DNA of 64,000 bases. It comes from Choristoneura fumiferana (Eukaryota; Arthropoda; Insecta; Lepidoptera; Tortricidae). Every line of letters starts with the position of its first letter. Position 1 is the stretch's first letter. The position numbers and the translations under genes are program-made. Below the pieces are notes generated by a model. The model was not told where the DNA came from. It was given only the letters and a program-made list of their open reading frames with translations, and did no database searches. Shown here in pieces: positions 1 through 11,188 of the stretch. The stretch spans positions 199,591 to 263,590 of the forward strand of contig NC_133499.1 in NCBI RefSeq assembly GCF_025370935.1. Direction: 5' to 3'.

Positions 1-59
1 ACGCCGTTTTTTCTTGAACTCTATAACTTCAGCAGACAGCTCAGATTAATTCAATAGGG

Positions 60-350
60 AATATTATTGCAATGCATTTTTCTGCCGTCAGAGCACAGCA
101 CTAGCACAAACCGTAAACAGTTTTTAGAGTATCTTAAATATCCGTAGGATGCCGTAATATCATATTATTTCAATTACATTTTTGGAAATACAGCTCTATC
201 GGTACTTTCTATGTAAATTGTAAATATCATGTTTTTTTATAATACTCTTTTTCCATGATCTGTCATGGCGACAAAATATAGAGAACTGACGTTGTCTTGG
301 AGGTTTGCGCTACTGTCGCCCCCTGCGCAGAGCTTTACCTAATATTGGCT
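60..350 (+). repeat. REP-Y, plus-strand copy
   Basis: Contains the words cactagcacaaaccg, taggatgccgt and gtcgccccctgcgcag. Two more copies lie at 24009-24490 (carrying an insertion) and 42675-42915 (minus). Family unknown to me. Confidence 0.6.
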
Positions 351-690
351 AATATGACCTACTATTGTCGTTCCAATCGTTTTTTTAACTTTTGACAGCT
401 CGAGTACTAATTAAAATAGTGATGCCCTGATGCGTTACCGATTGAATTTCTTTTAACCATCGATTTTATTCATGAAGAAGTTTTAATCGATTTAACACAT
501 TCATTATTTATTTTTGCTCAACATTTTGCATTATTTTATAAACATTTACAGGTGTTTAAGTTACTTTATCTTATATATTAAAATAAACCATTTATGCTAA
601 GTTAATATGTTTATCACTTCCGACGGTAATTTTAGTAATTTTGTCAATTATGAAGCGGCAACACAGGACGCGGCAGCGACGCCAGCAGTG

Positions 691-794
691 CTACTACGAA
701 ACTCGATGTTCGTGTCGTGCTCCCTCTGACACTTATACTATTTAATACGAGAGCGAGAGGGACCGCACGACACGAAGTTCGAGTTTCGTAGTAG
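691..794. repeat. Foldback element
   Basis: Arms of about 37 nt beginning ctactacgaaactcg and ending cgagtttcgtagtag, with a 30 nt spacer that also holds self-complementary CTC/GAG words. Typical of small MITEs. Confidence 0.65.
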
Positions 795-903
795 CCCTTA
801 TAACTTATAGACCTAATAAAAATGTTATTTTTTCGTACTTATAATATCTTGATAGTCGTTAAAATTGTGAAGTGTTATTTGTAGTGTTTTCTCTCTCTAA
901 CAG

Positions 904-982
904 TTGCCGGAACGGGAGCCGGTGTACATCGAGCCGGACACGGTCGTCCGGAAACTGTACAAACCGCAACAGACGCCCTCCG
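904..982 (+). CDS. WASHC2: WASHC2 exon a (first visible)
   Basis: Acceptor ctctctctaacag precedes 904 and donor GTCAGT follows 982. The 79 nt read LPEREPVYIEPDT...KPQQTPS in phase 0 and leave one base (phase 1), which the next exon completes. Upstream exons are outside the window. Confidence 0.75.
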
Positions 983-3900
983 GTCAGTACTCTAATTGTA
1001 TTTATAGTTTTAGACTATCGCGGTAATTTTTACAAGCTTTCATTTAGTTTCACCTGTCGCGTTGTCTGTCTGTCTGTCTATAATCAAATCTTGCAAGATA
1101 TTTTTACTTTGTCTTTGGCTTCAAACATAAACACAATTTTGTGTGTCCCGCGAAAGTGCAACGGTCGCTGAGTCAGCATTATGCTGGCGCTTTGAAATGA
1201 AATGAAATTCTTTTATTTGAAATGAACCCAAAAATGACATTTTTTTCGCCCAGCCCCCATATTCTCCGACGAGCCGCCCCCCCTCGACTCCGACGACGAC
1301 ATATTCGCGGAGCTCCACAAACCGCATCAGAATCAGCGCAGCCACGCGGACGCGCTGTTCGACTTCGCCCCGAAGGGCAACAGCTTGGAGGAAGCGCTGT
1401 TTGGGCGTCCGCCTGTTGCTCACGTGAGTAGTACTGCCATGGATTCACTCTACGAAATCTATTTTTTAGGGTTCCGTAGCTTACATGGGAAGGAACCCCT
1501 ATAATTTCGCCATGTCTGTCTGTCTGTCCGTCCGCGGCTTTGCTCAGGGACTATCAATGCTAAAAAGCTGTCATTTTGCACGAATATATGTATATGTAAA
1601 CTATGCCGACAAAATGGTAGAATAAAAAAAAAAAAATTTTTTTTTGATTACAACCCATAGACGTAAAGTTGGGTGATTATTTTTTCTCACCCAACCTTGT
1701 AGTGTGGAGTATCGTTGGATACGATCGTAATGGCCACGGAACCCTATTTCGGGCGTGTCCCACACGCTCTTGTTTCTTCTTTTTTTTGACGGTGGAAGCA
1801 TTCTGAACTTTCACTGAACGAGAAAGTCTTTTTTTCAAAACAGAAATTTATGACAAATAAGTTTTTTGTTAAAAATGTCATTTTTAATACAAGCTTTTTC
1901 AAGTCGGTACTTAACCATCGAGGAGTTCCATCCTGCGGAGACGATCCTGGCAGGGCCACCAAGATGTCACTACCAGATTATGGTATTGTCGCCGAATTTA
2001 CAAGCTTTTATTTAGTTTCACCTGTCCCGTTGTCTGTCTGTCTGCCTCTAATCAAATCTTGCAAGTTAAACTCGACCATCTTCCAGTAGTTAGATTGACT
2101 TGAAATTTGGTATACTTATGTAAATCGCGTGACAATACAATAATCTGGTAGTGACGTCCTGGTAGTCCGGCCAGGATCGTCTCCGCAGGACGGAACTCTT
2201 CAACGGTTAATGGCATCGACTTGAAATTTGGTATGCAAATTTATGTAGTTTGGGTGACAATGCAAGTACAGTCAACAAAAAGTACAGTCCCCGAAAAAAG
2301 ATTGTATTAAAATTGAAATTGGTACCAAAAACTTATTTATTATTAGTTTTGCCAGGTCAAAGACGAAATCATCCCAGCCTTTATACAGTGGAGGAAAAGT
2401 GGAAGTAAATCACGTCCAGGGAGCTTTGAGCCTTTGTGCTATTAATGTCTAATTGATATCCTGGTCATTTGCCAAAAAAATCGTGTAGAAATTAATTATG
2501 AAAAGGTTCCACCCAACCCCAGACTCGAAAAGATGTTATAAGTTCAACCTGTGTGTCTGTCTGTGGCAACATAACTCCTGAAGGGCTCCGATGAAAAAGC
2601 TGTCGAATAAACTTTTTTCATTCATTCATTCATTCAAAATCGGAGCCGTTCAGGAGTTATGTTGACACAGACAGACACACAGGTTGAACTTATAACATCT
2701 TTTCGAGTCTGGGGGTTGGGTGGAACCATTTCATAATTAATTTCTACACGATTTTTTGATCACACTATAGTAGAAGTACATAAAAAAAGAGACACAAATT
2801 AAAATAACCTAACCAACAAAAAGTTGCAAAACCCCTTTTGTCGCTTCAAAGTTCAATATCTCAAAACCGGCTGAACCGATTTTAATAAAACATGTCTAAG
2901 AACCATCGCTAGAAAACCTGCTTTAAAAAAAACGCATTCAAATCGGTCCACCCGTTTAAGAGCTACGGTGCCGCAGACAGACCCACAGACATACAGACAC
3001 ACTTTAGCGGTCAAACTTATAACACCCCTCTTTGCTTCGGGGTTTAAAAATAGTAGTATGTATTTTGATTGGTATATATGCCGGCCGATCGTAAAATCCG
3101 CCAGATCACGAAATTCCTAGGGATATCATGAAATGGCGCCCTATCACGATGTACCTGAGAAACAATACGGCAGATCGATTAGAGCAACGCATTCGTCGAT
3201 ATTCCTAGCTCTATATCGGGCACATCGTAATATGCCAAAAAAAAAAAATGTAGGTATGACGAGCGAAACGAGGAGTGGTTAGTTTAGTATGAATTGTGAC
3301 CAGAAACGCACGAGCCGAGTGAGCGAAGCGAGCGTGCCGCGGCAGCGGCCGGTGAAGTGCCAGAACCGATATGGCGGCGTTTCATGATATGCCCAGGAAT
3401 TTCATGATCTGTCTAAACGTCACTAGGCAAATCGTTAAACGTTGAGTTTTGAAGGATATGGCGGATGTCCCTTAGCCAATTCATGAAATGGCGCCATTTC
3501 ACGATATGCCTAGGCATTTCGTGATCTGGCGGATTTTACAACCGGCCGCCGACATATATTTGTTAACTTTAAGGAGCAGAACGAGAGCACATCACAACCA
3601 CCGCTGTTCGAAGACGACTTGATCCCGGAAGTGAGGCCGCCTCCGGAAGACGCCGAGCGAGACGGCAATATCAAGGTATGAGTAAACAAACATTTACAAC
3701 CTTGGACAAGTTGAAAATTCCCGGAGAGTTTCCTTTCAAAGTTCAATCTCATAACCTAACCTAACGGCTGAACCGATTTCGATGAAACATGTCTAAGAAC
3801 CGCCGCTGGAAAACCTGCTTTCAAATAAAAACAACCTCGTTCAAATCGGTCCACCGGTTTAAGAGCTACGGTGCCACAGGCAGACACACATAGCGGTCCA

Positions 3901-6900
3901 ACTTATAACACCCCTCTTTTAAACTAAACCTACGACAAAAAAAACTTGCTTTCACATAAAAAAACCGGCAAAGTGCGAGTCGGACTCGCGCACGAAGGGT
4001 TCCGTACTTATTATCTATACAACATTAGACATTAGCAAAAAAAAACAGGTTTTAGTATGGGAGCCCCCCTTAAATATTTATTTTATTCTTTTTTTAGTTT
4101 TATTAGTATTGTTGTTATAGAGCGGCATCTGTAAAAAATTTCAACTGTCTAGCTATCACGGTTCCTGAGATACAGCCTGGTGACAGACAGACGGACGGGC
4201 GGACAGCGGAGTCATAGTAATAGGGTCCCGTTTTTACCCTTTGAGGTCGGAACCCTAAAAACCATCGAAATCGGTCTATCCGTTTGAGAGCTACGATGCC
4301 ACAGACAGACTGATATTGGCGTAAAACTTATAATATACTAGAGTCTACCCGCGGCTTCGCACGCGTAAACTATTCGATCTGGTAGTTACAATGGAAATTG
4401 GGATTTTAAAGGAAACCCTGGGAATCCGCAATATTTATTTTTTATTTTTATTTATTTATTGTGAAACAAACAGACATACAAAAGCAAGGTTACAAATATT
4501 TTATATGTAACTATTACAGGCCTAGAGTTTCCAAAAGTACTATATTACCGCAATGAGGGCTATCGTTTTTTGTCTCACTAGATGGCGCACTGTTGCGTGA
4601 GGTTTTTAAGTATGGCTTTCAAAGTCTGTTATTACGGGCGTGAAAACAAAGTTTAGATTAAAATCATATTTAATACACCTTAAAACCGTACCATAAAAAT
4701 ATCGAGCATGCCACAGTGTTGCATAGTCCCCGTTTTGTTCGGAAAAAGGGAGGAAAAAGGTTTCCGAAAGACAAAACTGTCTCAAAACACAGACATTCAT
4801 TGCCCGGAACGCATATTTGCCATAATTAATTTCAGATATTGCAAAAATATTCACAAAATTATTCTAATATAAATAAACCCGCGTAGCTCACCCAAAAACT
4901 ATGAGATTTGACATTTCGGAGACCTCACGCTACACTAGCGCCTCTAGCGGCGAATTCATTCGCGATAGCCCTCATTTTCAAGTATTTGTTTAAAATTACA
5001 ACTAAATATTACACTAACAAAAACGTGTACTATATAACTATTTTATTTCTTACCTTAAAACTTGCATTCCTACCTATTTTGTTCTTCCTTATACAATTTT
5101 GTTAAACTTGTAGTAATGAAGTCCATTTCAATTAATTAATTTTTTTATTTTTTTTATTCGACTGGATGGCAAACGAGCAAGTGGGTCTCCTGATGGTAAG
5201 AGATCACCACCGCCATAAACATCTGCAACACCAGGGGTATTGCAGACGCGTTGCCAACCTAGAGGTCTAAGATGGGATACCTCACGTGCCAGTAATTTCA
5301 CCGGCTGTCTCACTCTCCACGCCGAAACACAACAGTGCAAGCACTACTGCTTCACGGCAGGATTAGCGAGCAAGATGGTGGTAGCAATCCGGGCGGACCT
5401 TGCACAATTTCATGACTACTAAACCCAGCGGTTGAGAATTCAAGATTTGATTCCTATGAAAAGTAGCCTATGTGTTATTCTAGACGTCCAGCTGTCTATG
5501 TACCAAATTTCATGAAAACCCGTCCAGCCGTTTTAGCGTGAAGGAGTAATAAACACACACACACACACACACGCACGCACAAACTTTTGCATTTATAATT
5601 CAAATAGGATAATAATGTATAACATCTCTCTTTGCGTTGGAGGTTAAAAATAGAAAACTTTATTTTGGCCCTGTATGCTAGATTGATTTGCAATTAGATG
5701 TAATAATTATATGACGTCACAACTCACTATGTCCATACAAAACCTACTTGAGAAATCACGTTTTAACAAATCACGACTACCTGATTATTTTAAATTAATT
5801 AAACGCATCTTACTCTCTTAGAAGTTTAGAAGCCGTGGTGGCCTAGTGGTTTGACCTATCGCCTCTCAAACAGAGGGTCGTGGGTTCAAACCCCGGCTCG
5901 CACCTCTGAGTTTTCGAAATTCATGTGCGGAATTACATTTGAAATTTACCACGAGCTTTGCGGTGAAGGAAAACATCGTGAGGAAACCTGCACAAACCTG
6001 CGAAGAAATTCAATGGTGCGTGTGAAGTTCCCAATCCGCACTGGGCCCGCGTGGGAACTATGGCCCAAGCCCTCTTGTTCTGAGAGGAGGCCTGTGCCCA
6101 GCAGTGGGACGTATATAGGCTGGGATGATGATGATGATCTTACTCTCTTAAATGATGATAATGATGATTATTATATTTCACAGAAACCCGTCGGTGGCAT
6201 ATCTTTATTCGGTACCAACAAGCACGCCGAAAGCATTGGAGCGGCCATCTTGAAGCGCAATCGTCGCAATCCTCCAGATCCGGTGACGAGAGCAACATGA
6301 AGAGGTTAAAGAGGTCAAAAAAGTCAAAGAAGTCAAAGATGTAACAGAAGTCAAGAAAGAAAGGGACATTTTTGATGATCTCTTTGCTAAATCTGAAAAG
6401 TTAAATAAAAAGAGTGCCAAAGTTGATGAAGTTAAGCCAAAAGATGTGGTTAAAAAGAAAGATGCATTCAGTGACATTTTTGACGATATTGACGATATAT
6501 TTTCAACTGATATCGTCAATGTGCCAATAAAAGAGACTAAAAAGAATGAGAAACCGTTGTTTGATGATGATGATGATTTGTTCGCTGACATATCTAAAGC
6601 TAATGATTTGGGTAAATCCAATGTTAAAATAATTGAGAAAGGTAATTTCCGTGATGATAGTCAACTCAAATCTGAAAAAAATATCAAAGATAGTAAAATA
6701 AACGTTATAAAAGACATAAAGAAGGAATCAAAAAGCCTGTTTGATTCGGATAGTGAAGATGGCTTATTTACAAATGTTACTAAAAATAAGTTAAAAGACA
6801 AAGTTGTTCAAGCTGAAAAACCAGTGGAATATAAAATAAGTGATGATATATTTGGTGATGATGATGATGACAGTGATGGTCTATTTGCAAGTAGTAAAAC

Positions 6901-9719
6901 TGATTTAAAAGAGAAATTAACAAAATCTAATACACTTAACAGAGCAACTGAAGTTAGTAAGACTACTTTATTTGATTCTGATGATGAATCAATCTCAAAC
7001 AATTCAAAAATAACTGAATCAATCAAAGATACAATAAATAATACTGATGTTATTGAAAAAGACGACAATAGTATATTTGTATCAGAAGTCAAAAGATTCG
7101 AAAAGGAATTGAAAGATAGTAAATCAATCAATGATTCCAGTGATTTGTTTAATAGTGAAAAAAAATCGAATGCACTTGACGTGATTGAAAGTATTAACAA
7201 AGATATTTTCAGTGATGGTGATGATTTGTTTAAAAAATCAGAAACCATTAAAGAATCAAAGATTAAAACGGTTCATGAAAATTTTGACGGTGAAAAGCCG
7301 TTTTCTGATACTAAACTGACGAGCAAAGATAGTGTTGACGAAAATCAAGGACTTGTAAATACTCCGGCATTTGATGATCCTAATGATTTTGAGCCTAAAC
7401 CTCCTGAAGATCGTATTTTCGACAATCCTGATACACAAACAGGTAATATACTAAGAACAACCAGAATTGCCGCGGACGAAGAAAACACAACAATAAACAC
7501 AACAAGACAAAGTTTATTTAATGATTCTGACGATGAACTATTTAGAACTGTACCTCCAATTCCTAAAGAAAAGGAACATGAAGTGGATAAAAATGTTTAT
7601 TTGTATGAAGATATCCCGAAAACTGATAGCCCTGAAATATTTTCAACCAACGTTGACAAAAACGACATTTTCTCTGATATTTTTGATGACGTACCACCAA
7701 TTTTCGAAAAGCCTAAAGAACCTAAGAAATCGCAAAATGTAAATGCGTTGTATGGTGATGATTCTGATGACGAGGCTCTATTTTTTAAGAAGAATGATGT
7801 CATCAGTGATGAAAAACCAGATTTCAGTCAAAGTGGTGAAAGATTTGGCATATTTAATGATGAACCGCCCGCTTTAGATGTTGATTTTGTACAGAAACCT
7901 ATTAAAAATGATAGCTACACACCAAATGCTGTAAAACCTGATGATTTTAGTCCTGAACTTGATGCAAGCGATGACATTGCATCAAAATCTGACGATAAAG
8001 AATATAAACCTGTGCCAAAAGAAACACAAGACACCACAGACAACACGAGTAAAGAACCCAAAAAAATTGGCAAACTAAAACCAATGAATTTCAATATAAA
8101 TGTCAACACACTGTTACCGGGTGCTTCACCAAAAAAGAAACAACTAGAAGACACAGACGGACAGACAGCTAGCAACGAGGAGTTACATAAAACTGACAAA
8201 ATTGAACCTAAAATGGTTAAATCTATCAGCTTCGATGATCCAGAAATACTTGATAATAAGTTATCTAAAGAGAGACCTAAGATTCAAGTCAAAAGAAGAC
8301 CTTCCACTAGACGTGCTAGGAAAGAAGCTGTAAGAAAATCCGCAATAGATTTGACAGATTCTAGCTTAGACAGTTCAAATGACAACAGTGTTAAAGATGA
8401 TGTCAAAGTGGTCAAAACAGTGTACATATTAAATGACAATGACATATTTGGTGATTCTTCAAACCAGAATGATAATAGTACAGAAAATAAAAAGAAGCAT
8501 TTAAATATCGTTGATTCTGACGAAGAACTGTTTAAAAAAGAGAAAGATGAAACAGATAGTAAAGTAACAAAAGATAATGCTGAAAAAAACTCTTTTCTAG
8601 AATCAGATGACGATGACTTATGCAGAATCAAGGATGCCAAATTGAAAGAACCTAAACAAGATGATGAAATTAAAGAAGTACAAAATGAGAAAAAGACATT
8701 TTTAGATTCCGACGATAGCGACGATTTGTTTAAAACAAAAACAACAGCAGTTGATGCGGAAAAATCAAATATTTCTGATGAAAATTTGTTTAAAAAGAGT
8801 GAAAATAAAAATACGAAAATATTTTTAGATTCCGATGAAAACGATGACTTATTTACGAATAAAACGACTAAAATTGCACCTAAACCGTTGAAATCAAATA
8901 TAAGTTCAGATGAAGAAGACATATTTACGAATATTAATAAAAAAGGCATAGAAACACTTGGCAAAGTTTACCAATCTGATACACAAATAAGTACAGTAAA
9001 AGCAGCAACTGTAGAAAAGGAAATCCACAACGTTTTTGATGATTTCCCACCAAAGCCAGAACCAGTTGTAGAAGAAATAGTATATGTAAAACCACAGGAA
9101 ATCAAAGAAGTGGCAAAAGAGAAAACTGTTGTTAAAAAATCTATTCTAGATGTCTCAAGTGACGAGGATGATTTGTTTAAAGCTAAAACTAAATTAACTA
9201 CTAAAAAGGATAAGAGTCTGTTTGGTGATGATGATAATGATGATGACTTATTCGGTGCAAATAAAGTTAAAGGTAAGTTTAGTTACAATTTTAGGTTAAT
9301 AGATAATACACTACGCGTTCCAGGATAGCCACTGCAAAAAAATAGTGTGTACTATTTCTTTTTTTTTTCTGGCCATGGCTTTACTCACTGCCAGTTCAGT
9401 GTTGCCAGTTAGTAAAACTAATGTAACTTTGGTCCTTTTTATGGTTCCCTACCAGGAAATCAAAAACGTATCAAGTTGAAATTAATATGAAATACTGAGG
9501 TCTGCTACCCTTTTAAGCAGTGTAAAAATCAAACTCTTTAATCCACGTATTAAGATACAAATATTAAACTTACCCAGTACCGTCAATGTAAATTTGTTTT
9601 TTTTTTTTTTTTCAGAAATTAAACAAGTCACTACACCAGCACCTCAACCCACAAAAGAAGCCAAACCAGCGGAAACCGTATTCATCGATCCCCTTTCTTT
9701 ATTCGGTGATGATGAATAA
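904..9719 (+). CDS. WASHC2: WASH complex subunit 2 (FAM21), 3' part of gene, 5 exons visible
   Basis: WASHC2/FAM21 is the long flexible tail subunit of the endosomal WASH complex, which drives Arp2/3 actin assembly and links to retromer (VPS35) and capping protein. Visible exons: 904-982, 1254-1423, 3574-3675, 6184-9272 and 9616-9719. The protein is acidic and disordered with repeated LFa motifs such as LFDDDDDLF, LFDSDSEDGLF, LFNDSDDELF and LFGDDDNDDDLF, a conserved KPVGGISLFG block, a basic KRRPSTRRAR block near 8290 resembling the capping-protein-interaction region, and the C-terminus DPLSLFGDDE. The globular N-terminal domain lies left of the window. Intron phases agree (1, 0, 0, then 1). 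The large exon has a frame break at about 6271-6300, described separately. Family assignment is firm; the exact status of the frame break is not. Confidence 0.9.
1254..1423 (+). CDS. WASHC2: WASHC2 exon b, acidic LF-type motif
   Basis: The acceptor cag ends at 1253 and donor GTGAGT starts at 1424. The 170 nt complete the split codon and encode PIFSDEPPPLDSDDDIF, an LFa-like motif with Ile for Leu, followed by ALFDFAPKGNSLEEALFG. It ends in phase 0. GC content is far above the flanking introns. Confidence 0.82.
1840..2300 (+). repeat. REP-W copy
   Basis: Contains cctgcggagacgatcctgg in both orientations about 250 nt apart, plus tttcacctgtcccgttgtc and gtacagtcaacaaaaagtac. A partial copy is at 1030-1115; others are at 16425, 48620, 57050 and 60885. 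A non-autonomous family in the WASHC2 introns, RRP1 and SOS. Confidence 0.6.
2474..2757. repeat. Long hairpin, 118 nt arms
   Basis: Left arm 2474-2592 and right arm 2640-2757 are almost perfectly complementary (start aatcgtgtagaaattaat, end attaatttctacacgatt), loop about 47 nt containing a CATT microsatellite. Lies in a WASHC2 intron. Confidence 0.75.
2803..3047 (-). repeat. REP-E copy
   Basis: Reverse complement of a family with the words gtgttataagtttgaccgc, ggtggaccgatttgaatg and ccaactttttgttggtta. I recognise it as a very frequent lepidopteran intron repeat. Further copies are listed below. Confidence 0.65.
3079..3554. mobile_element. MITE-H copy 1, TIR element with TATA target duplication
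   Basis: Ends tgccggccgatcg... and ...ccggccgccgaca, flanked by TATA on both sides (3075-3078 and 3555-3558). Internally full of cctaggcat(a)tc(a/g)tga words in both orientations. Sits 19 nt before WASHC2 exon c. Confidence 0.75.
3574..3675 (+). CDS. WASHC2: WASHC2 exon c
   Basis: 102 nt (34 codons, phase 0 to 0) with acceptor ttaactttaag and donor GTATGA. It encodes QPPLFEDDLIPEVRPPPED, again an LF-acidic motif. The left edge is only 19 nt from the end of a TIR element (3079-3554), so the polypyrimidine tract is short and weak. Confidence 0.72.
3710..3925 (-). repeat. REP-E copy
   Basis: Matches the family in reverse (ggctgaaccgatttcg, aagagctacggtgcc, ataacacccctc). Starts about 35 nt after WASHC2 exon c. 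Confidence 0.6.
3958..4260 (+). repeat. REP-F copy
   Basis: Begins aaaaaccggcaaagtgcgag and ends ggaacccta, with gggagcccccctta and gacagacggacgg inside. A very common lepidopteran repeat family. Related copies at 15816, 31930 and, in part, 12930-13512, 16081 and 19896. Confidence 0.65.
4553..4975. mobile_element. MITE-G copy 1
   Basis: About 423 bp; TIR atgagggctatcg ... cgatagccctcat. The interior includes agatggcgcactgttgcg and tacactagcgcctcta. Five copies in the window; see also 33328, 34820, 44115 and 55864. Confidence 0.8.
5150..5415 (+). repeat. REP-D copy (SINE or LINE tail)
   Basis: Starts attcgactggatggcaaacg and runs through ggtctcctgatggtaagag, acgccgaaacacaac and gggcggaccttgcaca. 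Other copies at 41972, 47935 (minus) and 54277. Widespread lepidopteran retroposon tail. Confidence 0.6.
5551..5582. repeat. (CA)n microsatellite
   Basis: Ten CA units followed by CGCACGCA, at the edge of an intron repeat whose end reads cttttgcatttataat. Confidence 0.8.
5831..6140 (+). mobile_element. SINE-B copy 1, tRNA-headed
   Basis: tRNA-like head with A box tggcctagtggtttgacc and B box gggttcaaacccc; body tgcggtgaaggaaaacatcg; tail ggctgggatgatgatgat. It ends 43 nt before the big WASHC2 exon. Further copies at 47097-47400 (minus), 56491-56563 and 60739-60843. Confidence 0.8.
6184..9272 (+). CDS. WASHC2: WASHC2 exon d, 3.1 kb LFa-repeat exon
   Basis: Acceptor tatatttcacag, donor AG/GTAAGT. 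The exon opens with KPVGGISLFGTNKHAE, a block conserved in FAM21. As assembled that frame stops at TGA 6298-6300, while the long acidic frame is open from 6287 (just after a TGA at 6284-6286) to 9272. That frame holds more than a dozen LF(D/E/S)nLF motifs spaced by Lys/Ser-rich linkers, plus the basic KRRPSTRRARKEA block at about 8290-8330. Codon use is AT-rich, unlike exons a-c, which is common for long disordered exons. It ends in phase 1. Confidence 0.88.
6271..6301 (+). other. WASHC2: Frame break inside WASHC2 exon d
   Basis: The frame entering from the acceptor (KPVGGISLFG...LKRNRR) runs into TGA at 6298-6300, while the downstream LFa frame is offset by one base and closed upstream by TGA at 6284-6286. 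The third frame reads SRSGDESN between 6273 and 6296, which is the most FAM21-like reading. Two single-base losses, near 6271 and near 6297, would join all three. This may be a sequencing indel or a real lesion. Confidence 0.7.
9616..9719 (+). CDS. WASHC2: WASHC2 terminal exon
   Basis: A T-rich tract ending ttcag precedes the exon. With the one base left by exon d it reads EIKQVTTPAPQPTKEAK, then FIDPLSLFGDDE and TAA at 9717-9719. A short acidic LF motif directly before the stop is typical of FAM21 C-termini. Confidence 0.88.
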
Positions 9720-11188
9720 AAATAATCTGAATTAAAAATCACAATTTCAGTACAGCGACTAAAAGCATATGGGAAACTTAAAAATACAAAAATTCTCTAC
9801 ACATAGTGTGGCAATCACGAAGAAATTGGCGCCCTACATTTCATTTTTATTTTCATCCATGTAGGGATGGGTAAAGGGAATGTGATCCATACAGCCACGT
9901 CAGTTTTAATTTTAATGTGGCGGCAAAACGAAAGTTTAAATAAACATTGTTATCACTTATCAGTACGTTGTAAAATACATTCCATTTTTATTGTTAATTT
10001 ATGAGATTTTTAAATTATGCGTTATTATTATTAATACTGAAAAGTGTATTGTGTAAGATTGTGTACATGCGTAGTCTTACATATTTTAATATAGATAGAT
10101 TGATTATGATTATACACATTGTTATGATTGTATTATGAAATAAATGTCTTGAATTTTTTAATGTTTTATTTCATTTTATAGTTCTAAGCAGATGATTCAT
10201 TAATATGGGAAATTCAAATCTCTTCGTTAGCCTTTTCCTGGCATAGTTTCTATAGTAAACATAAATTTACACAAATATACATCCTTGCTAAATTTAGAAT
10301 ATGGTACAAATTTTGAAATGTTCAAAATATTCGCTTTTAAACTAATCCCTCATAGAAATTAGCGGGGCCTGGAAAAGGGGGTAACTTCTCGTATGTCTCT
10401 AGACACAAATAAGTATGTGCCAAAGTAATAAAATAAGCCTATCTTTTGCATTTTTAATATGTGAAATTCGTATTTCTAATTCTAGTGGTTTTAATTTAAA
10501 GCGGTAAGGTCACATTTGAAAAGCTTAAAGTCTTTAAGTTAATTGGTATTTATTTGCCGGAAATGAGAATTGAATGCAGTTTTTTTTTTAATTTCTGTCA
10601 TACGAGAGGTTGATCCTCAAGAAAGGTTTTTTTTTTTATTTGAAACGGGCAACGTACAAATTTGTCACAAAGAAAGTTAAGGATCAAAAGTGACAAGAAT
10701 CGCTTCGGCAAACGGACGGTACGATCACGCGTGACTTATATAGCGGGAGCACTTTTGTGCTCCCTGATAAATTCGTAATGGTTAAATTCAAAATTCACTA
10801 TATTTACTTTAATCAGAAGAGCCGCGGTGACAGCATAGGAGTGTTAAAAGGAAGACAAGTAAACTTCAAGTAAAAGTAAGTACGTTAAAATAGTGTCATA
10901 GGCTAACTACCTTTGAGAATTCATACATGTTTTTACGCTCTGTTAAATACCACAGCGGTTTAGATTTATAATTTGTTGCGGATGGTTTTCGAAATAATAC
11001 ACCTGGCAACACGCACGCACGCGAGATCTGTCATGTTGGCTTAAAGGTCTAGTAACCAGGCCATAAAATTCAAAAAAAAAAAAGATCTGTCATGTCAATG
11101 TCATTCATTCAACTGAAACCCACGACGCACTCGCTCGAGCAAGATTCGCACGCGTTCTATTTAATATTATACCGTTCTATTTATCAAA
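9720..11188 (+). other. WASHC2 3'UTR and intergenic space up to RRP1
   Basis: AT-rich, without a coding signal on either strand. Up to 10144 it is the likely WASHC2 3'UTR; the rest should hold the RRP1 promoter and 5'UTR. A GC-richer patch at 10980-11160 contains two copies of a gatctgtcatgt word (11024 and 11082) close to the RRP1 start. I see no TATA box. Confidence 0.5.
10139..10144 (+). promoter_or_regulatory. WASHC2: WASHC2 poly(A) signal
   Basis: Canonical AATAAA about 420 nt after the stop codon, followed by a T-rich stretch. It is the last good signal before RRP1. An earlier AATAAA at about 9939 is an alternative. Confidence 0.6.

Noticed and set aside
5831..5905. tRNA-like sequence with A and B boxes
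   Set aside because: It is the head of SINE-B: the same sequence is repeated with body and tail at 47097-47400, and the acceptor stem does not close properly.
6808..8964. Minus-strand frames rich in Ser and Leu
   Set aside because: Mirror of the GAT/TCT/AAA-rich WASHC2 exon; no independent signal.
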